Below are positions 17,466 through 27,174 of a DNA stretch of 64,000 bases, piece by piece. The DNA comes from Xylophilus sp. Its GTDB lineage: Bacteria; Pseudomonadota; Gammaproteobacteria; Burkholderiales; Burkholderiaceae_C. The first letter of the stretch is position 1. Each line of letters opens with the position of its first letter. The notes under the pieces were generated by a model. It worked only from the letters and a program-made list of their open reading frames with translations. It was not told the origin of the DNA and did no database searches. The translations under genes and the position numbers were made by a program. The DNA is taken from assembly GCA_009914555.1 (NCBI GenBank), contig WNDY01000001.1, forward strand, positions 248,001-312,000, given 5' to 3'.

Positions 17466-18953
17466 ATGAACGGAAATGTCATCAGCGTGCCAGCCGCCGT
17501 GCCGGCCGACGCGGTCGCCCGCAAGATGCGGCGGCTGGCCATGACCAGCTCCATCGGCACCACCCTGGAGTGGTACGACTTCACGGTCTACAACCTGATG
17601 GCCGCGCTGGTCTTCAACGCGGTCTTCTTTCCGTCCTTCGATCCGATCACCGGCACCATCCTGGCGTTCTCGACCTACGCCGTGGGCTACGTGTCGCGGC
17701 CGCTCGGCGGCTTCGTCTTCGGCCACCTGGGCGACCGGCTCGGCCGCCGCTTCGTGCTGGTGGCCACGCTGGTCATCATGGGCTTCACCACCGGCCTGAT
17801 GGGCCTGCTGCCGACCTATGCCCACTGGGGCGTCTGGGCGCCGGTGGCGCTCGTGGCGCTGCGCTTCGTGCAGGGTGTGGCGCTCGGCGGCGAATGGGCC
17901 GGCGCGGTGCTGATCTCCATGGAGCACGGCAAGCCCGACGAGCGCGGCAGGAATGCGTCGTTCACGCAGATCGGCCCGTCGTGCGGCACGCTGATCGGCA
18001 CCGGCTTCATCGCCCTGGTGTCCGCCTGGCTCAGCTCGGAGGACTTCCTGCGCTGGGGCTGGCGCATCCCGTTCCTCTCCAGCGTCGCGCTGGTGCTGTT
18101 CGGCCTGTGGCTGCGCCGCGGCGTGGAAGAAACCCCCGTGTTCCTGGAGATGGAAAAGGCCGAAGCCACGGCCGAGACCCCTATCAAAGACGTGATCGTG
18201 CAGCACTGGCGACGCCTGCTGATCGCCGGTGGCTCGCGCATCGGCTCCGATGTGCTGTATGCGCTGGTGGTCGTCTTCACGCTGACCTATGTGACCACCG
18301 TGCTGCACCTGTCGCGGCCGACGGCGCTGATGGCCACCATGGTGGGCGCCGTGGTCAATGCGCTGGCGGTGCCGTTCTTCGGCAAGCTGTCGGACCGCTG
18401 GGGCCGCCGGCCGGTGTACATCGCCGGTGCGCTGCTCGGCATGGTGTGGGCCTTCGCGTTCTTCTTTCTGATGGACCATGCCCAGCCGCTGACGATCTGC
18501 CTGGCCGTGGTGGGTGGCCTGCTGATCCACGCGATGATGTATGGCCCGCAGGCCGCCTTCGTGACCGAACAGTTCCCTGGCCGGGTGCGCTATGCAGGCG
18601 CGTCGCTGGCCTATACTCTTGCCGGTATCGTCGGCGGCGGTTTCGCGCCGCTGATCATTGCCTCCGTCTTCAAGGCGACGGGCTCGACGCTGGCCATCTC
18701 CGCGTACGTGGTGTTCACCCTGCTGGTGACGGCCGTCGCGCTATTCGCGGCCCGGGTGACGGCGCACAAGCCGCTGGAGCGGGAGGCGGCGGTTCGCTGC
18801 CCGCCCGCGGGATGCGGAGGTTCCGGGACAATGACCACCACACCGGCACCTCCGTTCCCGCGATCCGCTCCATGTCCCCTTCGTCCCGCCGCCCGAGCGG
18901 CCTGCAGATCACCGTGGTCGACGTCGCCCGCGCCGCGGGCGTCTCGACCATGA
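17466..18953 (+). CDS. MFS permease, metabolite:H+ symporter (MHS) family
   Basis: 495 residues in this frame. The start (MTSSIGTTLEWYDFTVYNLMAALVF) and the loop GHLGDRLGRRFVL are typical of ShiA/ProP/KgtP-like symporters, with LRFVQGVALGGEWAGAVLI in helix 4-5 and LSDRWGRRPVYIAG in the second half. Imports a carboxylic acid or sugar acid with protons. Homologues usually end near residue 440, about where HKPLEREA occurs; the last 50 or so residues are Pro/Arg/Ala-rich and overlap the LacI gene by 82 bases, so the native stop may have been lost. Confidence 0.88.
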   Translation: MNGNVISVPAAVPADAVARKMRRLAMTSSIGTTLEWYDFTVYNLMAALVFNAVFFPSFDPITGTILAFSTYAVGYVSRPLGGFVFGHLGDRLGRRFVLVATLVIMGFTTGLMGLLPTYAHWGVWAPVALVALRFVQGVALGGEWAGAVLISMEHGKPDERGRNASFTQIGPSCGTLIGTGFIALVSAWLSSEDFLRWGWRIPFLSSVALVLFGLWLRRGVEETPVFLEMEKAEATAETPIKDVIVQHWRRLLIAGGSRIGSDVLYALVVVFTLTYVTTVLHLSRPTALMATMVGAVVNALAVPFFGKLSDRWGRRPVYIAGALLGMVWAFAFFFLMDHAQPLTICLAVVGGLLIHAMMYGPQAAFVTEQFPGRVRYAGASLAYTLAGIVGGGFAPLIIASVFKATGSTLAISAYVVFTLLVTAVALFAARVTAHKPLEREAAVRCPPAGCGGSGTMTTTPAPPFPRSAPCPLRPAARAACRSPWSTSPAPRASRP

Positions 18954-19891
18954 CGGTCTCGCGCGCCATCAACCATCCGGACTCGCTGCGCGCCGACACG
19001 CTGGCGCGGGTCAAGGCGGCGATGGCGGCCACCGGCTACGTGCCCAACCGGCTGGCCAACGGCCTGCGCATGGGCCGCTCGCGCCTGGTGGCCGCGCTGG
19101 TGCCCACGCTGTCGGGCCCGATCTTCCTGCCGACCATCGAGATGCTGACCTCGGCGCTGGCCGCGCAGGGCTACCAGCTCATGGTCGGGCAGACCGGCTA
19201 CAGCGAGGCGCGCGAGGAGGAACTGCTCGACCAGATCCTCGCGCGCCGGCCCGACGGCATCGTGCTCACCGGCGTCATGCACAGCGCCGCGGCACGCCGC
19301 AAGGTGCTGGCCGCCGGCATCCCGGTGGTCGAAACCTGGGACCTGGTGCCCGAGCCGATCGACACGCTGGTCGGCTTCTCGCACGAAGCCGTGGGCGCGG
19401 CCGTGGCGCGCTTCCTCGTGGCCGAGCGCGGCCGCCGCCGGCTCGCCGTGATCGGCGGCGACGACGCCCGCTCGCTGCGCCGCGCCCGGGCCTTCGCCGC
19501 GCAGGCCGAGTCGCTCGGCGCCACGGTGGCCGCGCCGTGCCTCGTGCCGGCCCCGGCCCAGCTGGGCGCCGGCCGCAGCGGCCTGCGCGCGTTGCTGGAG
19601 CGCGCGCCCGCGGTGGACGGCATCCTCTGCAGCTCCGACATGCTGGCGCTCGGCGTACTGATCGAGGCCCAGGCCCGGGGCGTCGCGGTGCCCGGCCAAA
19701 TGGCGGTGGTCGGCTTCGGCGACCTCGCGCTCGCGCAGGACACCGAGCCCGCGCTGACCACCGTGCGCATCGACGGCCAGCGCATCGGCGAGCTGACCGC
19801 CGCGCTGCTGCTCCAGCGCATGCAGGACGAGCCGCTGGCCAGCGCGGTGCACGACGTGGGCTTCGCCATCGTGGCGCGCGGCAGCGCGTAG
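18872..19891 (+). CDS. LacI-family repressor, GntR (gluconate) subgroup
   Basis: 339 residues from ATG 18872. HTH: TVVDVARAAGVSTMTVSRAI (about residues 14-33) followed by the hinge VPNRLANGLRMGRS; then a periplasmic-binding-like effector domain (LVAALVPTLSGPIFLP, LAVIGGDDARSLRRA, ILCSSDMLALGVL). The opening resembles GntR repressors of gluconate/idonate catabolism. Immediately downstream sit a matching palindrome and the glucarate dehydratase gene, so it probably represses gudD and responds to a sugar acid or its product. Confidence 0.9.
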   Translation: MSPSSRRPSGLQITVVDVARAAGVSTMTVSRAINHPDSLRADTLARVKAAMAATGYVPNRLANGLRMGRSRLVAALVPTLSGPIFLPTIEMLTSALAAQGYQLMVGQTGYSEAREEELLDQILARRPDGIVLTGVMHSAAARRKVLAAGIPVVETWDLVPEPIDTLVGFSHEAVGAAVARFLVAERGRRRLAVIGGDDARSLRRARAFAAQAESLGATVAAPCLVPAPAQLGAGRSGLRALLERAPAVDGILCSSDMLALGVLIEAQARGVAVPGQMAVVGFGDLALAQDTEPALTTVRIDGQRIGELTAALLLQRMQDEPLASAVHDVGFAIVARGSA

Positions 19892-19925
19892 CGTCGATGC
19901 ACTCTTCACGGCATTGCATTCCGAT

Positions 19926-19941
19926 TTGTTATCGTTAACAA
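19926..19941. promoter_or_regulatory. GntR-type operator upstream of glucarate dehydratase
   Basis: TTGTTATCGTTAACAA is an inverted repeat (TTGTTA/TAACAA, 4-base centre) lying 34 bases after the lacI-type stop and 52 bases before the gudD start. Its form is close to the GntR consensus ATGTTACCGATAACAT known from gammaproteobacteria, which fits the subgroup of the regulator just upstream. Confidence 0.65.
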
Positions 19942-19993
19942 TCCTGCGTCGCCTGACGACGTCGGCGCCTCCTTTTTGCCCAACGCAACCGCC

Positions 19994-21322
19994 ATGAGTT
20001 CCAGCCCCCTCATCACCGACCTGCGCGCCATTCCCGTGGCCGGCCACGACGACATGCTGCTCAACCTGAGCGGCGCCCATGCCCCCTTCTTCACCCGCAA
20101 CCTCGTGCTGCTGACCGACAGCGACGGCCGCACCGGCGTAGGCGAGGTGCCGGGCGGCGAGAAGATCCGCCAGACGCTCGAAGACGCGCGCGAACTGCTC
20201 GTCGGCCAGCCGGTCGGCAGCTACCTGGGCCTGCTGCAGCGCCTGCAGGCCGCCTTCGCCGAGCGCGACAGCGGCGGCCGCGGGCTCCAGACCTTCGACC
20301 TGCGCGTGGCGGTGCATGCCGTCACGGCCATCGAATCGGCCCTGCTCGACCTGCTGGGCCAGCACCTGGGCGTGCCGGTCGCCGCGCTGCTCGGCGAGGG
20401 CCAGCAGCGCGACGCGGTGCAGATGCTGGGCTACCTGTTTTATGTGGGCGACCGCAAAAAGACCGACCTGCCGTACCGCAGCGAACCCGATGCCGACAAC
20501 GACTGGTTCCGCCTGCGCCACGAGGAGGCGCTCACGCCCGAGGCCATCGTGCGCCTGGCCGAGGCCGCGCAGGCGCGCTACGGTTTCCAGGACTTCAAGC
20601 TCAAGGGCGGCGTGCTGCGCGGCGAGGACGAGGTCGAGGCCATCCGCGCGCTGCACGCGCGATTCCCCGCGGCGCGCGTCACGCTCGACCCCAACGGCGG
20701 CTGGCTGCTGAAGGACGCGGTCCGCCTCACCCGCGACCTGCACGGCGTGATGGCCTATGCCGAGGACCCCTGCGGCGCCGAAGGCGGCTTCTCGGGCCGC
20801 GAGGTGATGGCCGAGTTCCGCCGCGCAGCCGGCCTGCCGACGGCCACCAACATGGTCGCCACCGACTGGCGCCAGTTCGTCCATGCGCTCGCGCTGCAGT
20901 CGGTCGACATCCCGCTGGCCGATCCGCACTTCTGGACCCTGGCCGGCTCGGTGCGCGTGGCCCAGACTTGCCGCGACTGGGGCCTGACCTGGGGCTCGCA
21001 CTCCAACAACCACTTCGACGTGTCGCTCGCCATGTTCACCCACGTCGGCGCCGCCGCGCCCGGCAAGGTCACGGCCATCGACACCCACTGGATCTGGCAG
21101 GACGGCCAGCGCCTCACCAAGGAGCCGCTCAGGATCGAAGGCGGCTACGTGCAGGTGCCGAAGAAGGGCGGCCTGGGCATCGAGCTCGACATGGCCGAGG
21201 TCGAAAAGGCGCACCAGCTCTATCTGCAGCACGGCCTGGGCGCGCGCGACGACGCGGCCGCCATGCAGTACCTGGTGCCGGGCTGGAAGTTCGACCCCAA
21301 ACGCCCCGCGCTGGTGCGCTGA
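19994..21322 (+). CDS. gudD: Glucarate dehydratase
   Basis: 442 residues, enolase superfamily. Converts D-glucarate (and L-idarate) to 5-keto-4-deoxyglucarate. Visible features: capping-domain residues [19 protein letters not shown], the KxK motif in DFKLKGGVL, metal ligands TLDPNGGW and AEDPCG, the ATNMVATDW segment and the His-Asp dyad region [21 protein letters not shown]. Length equals E. coli GudD (446). ATG 19994 chosen over an in-frame TTG 18 bases upstream. Preceded by a likely operator of the neighbouring LacI-type regulator; the MHS permease upstream may be the importer. Confidence 0.93.
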   Translation: MSSSPLITDLRAIPVAGHDDMLLNLSGAHAPFFTRNLVLLTDSDGRTGVGEVPGGEKIRQTLEDARELLVGQPVGSYLGLLQRLQAAFAERDSGGRGLQTFDLRVAVHAVTAIESALLDLLGQHLGVPVAALLGEGQQRDAVQMLGYLFYVGDRKKTDLPYRSEPDADNDWFRLRHEEALTPEAIVRLAEAAQARYGFQDFKLKGGVLRGEDEVEAIRALHARFPAARVTLDPNGGWLLKDAVRLTRDLHGVMAYAEDPCGAEGGFSGREVMAEFRRAAGLPTATNMVATDWRQFVHALALQSVDIPLADPHFWTLAGSVRVAQTCRDWGLTWGSHSNNHFDVSLAMFTHVGAAAPGKVTAIDTHWIWQDGQRLTKEPLRIEGGYVQVPKKGGLGIELDMAEVEKAHQLYLQHGLGARDDAAAMQYLVPGWKFDPKRPALVR

Positions 21323-21464
21323 GCAGGGCGGCCCCCGGGAAGACCACGCATTGCCGGCCCGCGCGCGCGGCCGCATCATCGCCTCCACGGCGGCAGACCC
21401 GGCCGCCTACGCCGATGTCCTACCATGGCGGCCGGCCGGGGCATCGCCCCGCACTGAACCGGCG

Positions 21465-22775
21465 ATGCTCAACCTCTTCTCCCGCACCCAGACGCCGGCC
21501 GACGGCCCGGCGGGCACCCTGCGCCGCATTCCCGTGGCCGACCTGCGCGAAGGCATGTTCGTGCAGCGCTTCGCCGGCGCCTGGATCAACCATTCGTTCT
21601 GGCGCACCGCCTTCCTGGTCGGGGACGCGCAGACCCTGCAGGCGATCCGCGCCAGCGGCATCGGCGAACTCTGGATCGACACCGCCCGCGGGCTCGACGT
21701 GGCCGGCGTGCCGCCCCAGCCCACGCCGCCCGTCGCCGGCGGCGGCGATGACGGCGACGCCGCCGAGGACGCGGCCGACGCCATCCCCGACGAGGCGGCC
21801 GCCCCGACGGCGCAGGCGCCGGCCGCGGCTGCGCGCGCGGCCGGCCCCGCCAAGGATTTCGACGACGCCCGCCGCATCTGCGCCCACGGCCGCGACGCGG
21901 TGGCGGCCATGTTCCACGAACTGCGCATGGGCCGGACGATCCGCTCGGCCGAGGCGATGGCCCTGGTGGAGGACATCGCCGGCTCGGTCGAGCGCCATCC
22001 CGAGGCGCTGATCGGCATGGCCCGCCTGAAGCGCGCCGACGACCACACCTTCCTGCATTCGGTGGCCGTCTGCGCGCTCATGGTCGCGCTGGGCCGCCGG
22101 CTCGGCCTGCCGGCCGACCTGCAGCGCCAGGCCGGCTTGGCCGGCCTGCTGCACAACATGGGCAAGGCGCAGATGCCGATGGAGATCCTCAACAAGCCCG
22201 GCCGGCTGACCGAGGAGGAATTCGCCGTCATCCGCGGCCATGCCGAAGCCGGCTGGGAACTGCTGCGCAGCCACGGCACCGCGCCCGACGCCGTGCTCGA
22301 CGTGGTGCTGCACCACCACGAGAAGTTCGACGGCAGCGGCTACCCGCACCGGCTGGCCGGCGGGTCGATCACGCTGCCGTCGCGCATGGGCACGGTCTGC
22401 GACGTGTACGACGCCGTGACGTCCAACCGGCCCTACAACCGCGGCTGGGACCCGGCCCTGGCGGTGCGCCGCATGCACGGCTGGACCGGCCATTTCGATC
22501 CGGCGGTGCTGCAGGCCTTCTTCAAAAGCGTGGGCATCTACCCGAGCGGCGCACTGGTGCGGCTGCGCTCGGGCCGGCTGGCGGTGGTGATGGGTGCGGG
22601 CAGCGGTTCGCTGCTGGCGCCCAAGGTGCGGGTCTTCTATTCCACGCTGACCAGCGAACCCATCGTTGCCGAGGTGGTGGACCGGTCGGCGCCGAGTTGC
22701 CGCGACCGCATCACGGCGCTGGAGGACCCGGACGTGTGGAAGTTCAAAAACCTCGACACGCTCTGGCTGCCCTAG
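21465..22775 (+). CDS. DUF3391/HD-GYP domain protein with HD changed to HN
   Basis: 436 residues. N-terminal DUF3391 (RRIPVADLREGMFVQRF, about 18-80), an acidic/Ala-rich linker (83-130), then an HD-GYP domain of the cyclic-di-GMP phosphodiesterase class. Most signature elements are kept: HSVAVCALM, KPGRLTEEEFAVIRGH, HHHEKFDGSGYPHRLAGG and DVYDAVTSNRPYNRGWDP. The namesake metal dyad reads H230-N231 (LLHNMGK) rather than His-Asp; the codon is AAC. Since this Asp ligates the metal, activity may be reduced or the protein may be a c-di-GMP sensor. Confidence 0.88.
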   Translation: MLNLFSRTQTPADGPAGTLRRIPVADLREGMFVQRFAGAWINHSFWRTAFLVGDAQTLQAIRASGIGELWIDTARGLDVAGVPPQPTPPVAGGGDDGDAAEDAADAIPDEAAAPTAQAPAAAARAAGPAKDFDDARRICAHGRDAVAAMFHELRMGRTIRSAEAMALVEDIAGSVERHPEALIGMARLKRADDHTFLHSVAVCALMVALGRRLGLPADLQRQAGLAGLLHNMGKAQMPMEILNKPGRLTEEEFAVIRGHAEAGWELLRSHGTAPDAVLDVVLHHHEKFDGSGYPHRLAGGSITLPSRMGTVCDVYDAVTSNRPYNRGWDPALAVRRMHGWTGHFDPAVLQAFFKSVGIYPSGALVRLRSGRLAVVMGAGSGSLLAPKVRVFYSTLTSEPIVAEVVDRSAPSCRDRITALEDPDVWKFKNLDTLWLP

Positions 22776-22790
22776 CAGCGCCACGTTCTT

Positions 22791-23804
22791 TCAGTCCACG
22801 GCAATCCGCGCGTTGCGGATCACGTCGCCAAAGCGCTTCTGCTCGTCCTGCAGGAAGGCCGCGAACTGCTGGGGGGTCTGCGGGAAGGACTCGTAGCCGA
22901 AGCTGGCGTACTTTTCGTGCACGGCCGGCGTGTCCAGCGCCTGGGCGATGTCGCGGCGCAGTGTGCCGGTCACGCTGGAAGGCAGCCCGCGCGGCACGGC
23001 CAGCACGTTCCCGCCGCTTACCACGAAGTTGGCCGGGCCACCGGACTCGGCCACGGTCGGCACGCTTTCGAAGCCCGCGACCCGCCGGGGCGCCGCCACG
23101 GCCAGCAACCGCACCTTGCCGGCGCGGAACAGTGGCCCGGCCGTGCCGCTGGTGCCCAGCGCGAAGCTGAGCTCGCCGTTGGCCACTGCGGTGTAGAGCT
23201 GCGTGGTCTCCTTGTAGACCACGTGCTGCATCTGGGTGCCGGTCTGCGCGGCCAGCAGTTCGGAGCCCAGGTGCACCGGGTTGCCGATGGACCAGGAGCC
23301 GTAGTTGAGCTGCCCCGGCCGCGCCCGCGCGTCGGCGATCAGGTCGCCGGCCGTCTTGTAGGGGCTGTTGGCAGCCACCGTGATGAAGAAATAGGTGCGG
23401 AACAGCGGCACCAGCGGATCGAAGTCCGCGTTCACGTCGTAGGGCAGCTTCTTGAAGAGGGCCGGGTAGGCCGCGAGGTGCACGTTGTCGAGCTGAATGA
23501 TGTCGGTGCCGTCCTTGGCGCCGCGCTTGAACGCCTCGATGGCGATGAAGCCGTTGCCGCCGGGCCGGTTGTCCACCAGCACCGGCTGGTTCCAGGTGCG
23601 CGACAGCCGGTCGGCCAGGACGCGGGCCGTGCCGTCGGGCCCGCCGCCCACCGGGAACGGCGTGATGATGCGCACCGGCTTGCCCGGAAAGCCGCTGCCG
23701 CCGGCCGGCTGGGCATGCAGGGCCGGGGCCGCCAGCAGGCCTGCGGCGGCCATGAGGCGGCGCCGGGTCCATGCAGCCGAGAGGGAAGGAAATGGATGGG
23801 TCAT
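22791..23804 (-). CDS. Tripartite tricarboxylate transporter binding protein (Bug family)
   Basis: 337 residues. Periplasmic solute-binding protein with a Tat-like signal (WTRRRLMAAAGLLAAPALHA). The mature part opens with FPGKPVRIITPFPVGGGPDGTARVLADRL, VDNRPGGNGFIAIEA and later LNYGSWSIGNPVHLGSELL, standard for Bug proteins that bind aromatic or dicarboxylic acids. No TctAB permease genes adjoin it. It sits 44 bases downstream of pobA on the same strand, which suggests 4-hydroxybenzoate or a related aromatic acid as ligand (inference from context). Confidence 0.88.
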   Translation of the reverse strand: MTHPFPSLSAAWTRRRLMAAAGLLAAPALHAQPAGGSGFPGKPVRIITPFPVGGGPDGTARVLADRLSRTWNQPVLVDNRPGGNGFIAIEAFKRGAKDGTDIIQLDNVHLAAYPALFKKLPYDVNADFDPLVPLFRTYFFITVAANSPYKTAGDLIADARARPGQLNYGSWSIGNPVHLGSELLAAQTGTQMQHVVYKETTQLYTAVANGELSFALGTSGTAGPLFRAGKVRLLAVAAPRRVAGFESVPTVAESGGPANFVVSGGNVLAVPRGLPSSVTGTLRRDIAQALDTPAVHEKYASFGYESFPQTPQQFAAFLQDEQKRFGDVIRNARIAVD

Positions 23805-23848
23805 GGTGTGTCTCCTGTCGAATCTTTTGTGGTGGGAAGCGAGGCGGT

Positions 23849-25045
<1,197 letters not shown>

Positions 25046-25122
25046 CTATGCGCCGCACGATAGGACGGCGGCCGTTTGATGCAAAGCAAGAAACGGCGGG
25101 TTCTGTGCGAATATCGGATGCG

Positions 25123-25141
25123 TTGCGCGATCACCGCGCAA
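25123..25141. promoter_or_regulatory. Palindrome in the pobA-pobR gap
   Basis: TTGCGCGATCACCGCGCAA is a perfect 7-bp inverted repeat with a 5-base centre, ending at the ribosome-binding site (AAGGAGA, 25141-25147) of the IclR-type regulator gene. The position suits an autoregulatory operator; binding there could also block ribosome access to the mRNA if it folds. Confidence 0.45.
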
Positions 25142-25155
25142 AGGAGACGTGGCGC

Positions 25156-25932
25156 ATGGCGGCAATGGCAGCGGCGGATTTCACCGCGGGCATGGACAAG
25201 GGCATGGCCGTGCTGGAGAGTTTCGACACTGAGCGCCAGCGGCTCAACGCCACGCTGGCGGCGCAGCGCGCCGGCCTCACGCGCGCCGCGGCCCGGCGGC
25301 ATCTGCTCACGCTGGCCCACCTGGGCTATCTGGAGACCGACGGCAGCTACTTCTGGCTGTCGGCCAAGGTGCTGCGCTTCTCCGGCAGCTACCTCGCTTC
25401 GGCGCGGTTGCCACGCGTGGTGCAGCCCACGCTGAACCAGCTGGCCGCGGCCACGCAGCAATCCTTCTCGGCCGTGGTGCTGGACGAGGACGAGGTGGTC
25501 ATCGTGGCGCGCAGCGGCGTGTACGGGGCGCCGCAGCGGGTCACGGCCTACGGGCTGCACCTGGGCGCGCGGCTGCCGGCCCATGCCACATCCACGGGGC
25601 GCATGCTGCTCGCGGTGATGGAGCCGGTGGCCTTGCGGTCCTGGCTGGCGGGGCGCACCCTGGCGCGGCTGACGACCACGACCACCACGCGCATCGCCGA
25701 CCTGCGCCGCCAGATCGCCGAGGCGCGGCGCAACGACTGGTGCTTGGCCCGCGACGAACACGAGCTCGGCGTGAAGGCGCTGGCCGTTCCGCTGCGCAAC
25801 ATGGAAGGCCGCGCGGTGGCCGCGTTGAACGTGGTCTTCGGTGCCGGCGCGCCGGCCGACGACGTCCAGCTGCAGCGGGACTACCTGCCAGTGCTGATCG
25901 AAGCCGCACGCGAGATGCGCACGCTGCTCTAG
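25156..25932 (+). CDS. IclR-family regulator, PobR/PcaR type
   Basis: 258 residues from ATG 25156 (RBS AAGGAGA eight bases upstream; the open frame further upstream is discarded). N-terminal winged helix: AGMDKGMAVLESFDTERQRL, LTRAAARRHLLTLAHLGYLE; effector domain: HATSTGRMLLAVM and LGVKALAVPLRNMEGRAVAALNV, typical for the Pca/Pob aromatic-acid regulators. Divergent from pobA, so the likely activator with 4-hydroxybenzoate as signal. Confidence 0.9.
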   Translation: MAAMAAADFTAGMDKGMAVLESFDTERQRLNATLAAQRAGLTRAAARRHLLTLAHLGYLETDGSYFWLSAKVLRFSGSYLASARLPRVVQPTLNQLAAATQQSFSAVVLDEDEVVIVARSGVYGAPQRVTAYGLHLGARLPAHATSTGRMLLAVMEPVALRSWLAGRTLARLTTTTTTRIADLRRQIAEARRNDWCLARDEHELGVKALAVPLRNMEGRAVAALNVVFGAGAPADDVQLQRDYLPVLIEAAREMRTLL

Positions 25933-25957
25933 CCGCAGCGTGCCGCATCGGCGGGCA

Positions 25958-26902
25958 CTAGATGTCGTAGAGCGAGCTGCTCGATGTACCGCTCAGGGCC
26001 TGCTCGACCACGGCGCGCGTGAGCGTCGGCGCGAACGACTCGATGAACGCATAGACGTAGCCGCGCAGGTAGCTGCCGCGGCGCACCGCGAGCTTGGTCA
26101 GGTTGATGCCGAACAGCGCGCCCGCGTCGATGGCGCGCAGCTGCAGGTCGCGCTCGGCCTCGTAGGCGATGGAGGCCACCACGCCCACGCCCAGGCCCAG
26201 CTCCACATAGGTCTTGATCACGTCGGCGTCCATCGCGCTCAGCACGATGTTGGGCGACAGGTGCTGGTGCGCGAACGCCTCGTCGATGTGCGAGCGGCCG
26301 GTGAAGCCCATGTCGTAGGTGATCAGCGGGTACTCGGCCAGGCGCGCCAGCGTCAGCGGCTCGTCCAGCAGCGCATGGCCCGGCGGCACGATCACCGAAT
26401 GCGTCCAGCGGTAGCAGGGCAGGGCGACCAGGTCGTCGTACTGCGTCAGCGCCTCGGTGGCGATGCCCACGTCGGCCTCGCCCGACAGCAGCATCTCGGC
26501 GATCTGCTTGGGCGAGCCCTGGTGCAGGTTGAGCTTGACGTTGGGAAAGTGCGAGCGGAACTCCTGCACGGCGGTGGGCAGCGCATAGCGCGCCTGCGAG
26601 TGCGTGGCCGCGATCGACAGCTTGCCGCTCTGCTGCGCCACGAACTCCTGGCCGGCGCGGCGCAGGTTGGTGCTGTCGAGCAGGATGCGTTCGATGATCG
26701 GCAGCACGTGGCCGCCGGGCTCGGTCAGCCCCGTGAGCCGCTTGCCGGCCCGCACGAAGAGTTCGATGCCGAGTTCTTCCTCCAGCTCCCGGATCTGCCG
26801 GCTCACGCCGGGCTGCGAGGTGTGCAGCGCGTTGGCCACTTCCGTCAGGTTGAAGCTGCAGCGCACGGTCTCCCGGACGGAGCGCAATTGCTGAAAGTTC
26901 AT
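25958..26902 (-). CDS. CysB-family LysR regulator of sulfur metabolism
   Basis: 314 residues. The HTH region NFQQLRSVRETVRCSFNLTEVANALHTSQPGVSRQIRELEEELG is almost the family type sequence of CysB/Cbl, and the effector domain keeps GVGVVASIAYEAERD and LRGYVYAFIESFAP. It probably controls sulfate or sulfonate assimilation with O-acetylserine or sulfate-ester signals. It could equally be the Cbl or SsuR paralogue; no sulfur genes adjoin it here. Confidence 0.88.
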   Translation of the reverse strand: MNFQQLRSVRETVRCSFNLTEVANALHTSQPGVSRQIRELEEELGIELFVRAGKRLTGLTEPGGHVLPIIERILLDSTNLRRAGQEFVAQQSGKLSIAATHSQARYALPTAVQEFRSHFPNVKLNLHQGSPKQIAEMLLSGEADVGIATEALTQYDDLVALPCYRWTHSVIVPPGHALLDEPLTLARLAEYPLITYDMGFTGRSHIDEAFAHQHLSPNIVLSAMDADVIKTYVELGLGVGVVASIAYEAERDLQLRAIDAGALFGINLTKLAVRRGSYLRGYVYAFIESFAPTLTRAVVEQALSGTSSSSLYDI

Positions 26903-27012
26903 ATCAAACCGCTTTCCAAATAACCAAACAGATTATTAGACGGGCCTCTTATGCCTCAAACGACCGAATCGTTGGTTTGATATGGCTCAATTATCTTTGC
27001 CGGACGCACGAC

Positions 27013-27042
27013 AGCCCGCCGCGGCGGCTGCAGCGGCGGGCT
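27013..27042 (-). terminator. G+C-rich hairpin between thioesterase and CysB-type genes
   Basis: AGCCCGCCGC / GCGGCGGGCT, a perfect 10-bp stem with a 10-base loop, positioned after the minus-strand thioesterase gene and before the promoter region of the CysB-type gene. It lacks a clear U-tract, so termination is likely but not certain. Confidence 0.45.
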
Positions 27043-27050
27043 TGACGGGC

Positions 27051-27100
27051 GGGAATGGGCGGGAATGGGCGGGAATGGGCGGGAATGGGCGGGAATGGGC
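27051..27100. repeat. Five tandem copies of a 10-bp unit
   Basis: GGGAATGGGC repeated five times without mismatch, with a degenerate sixth unit (GCCAATGTAG) to the right. Non-coding, downstream of the thioesterase gene. Such arrays vary in copy number between strains by slippage; no spacer structure, so not a CRISPR. Confidence 0.9.
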
Positions 27101-27174
27101 GCCAATGTAGGTGCCGCCCCGGGACTGGCGAACGAAGAATGCGGAGCATGGATATGCGCCGCGCGGCGGGGGGC

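Noticed and set aside
27051-27100. Short direct repeats as a CRISPR array.
   Set aside because: Units are 10 bases, directly abutting, without spacers or cas genes.
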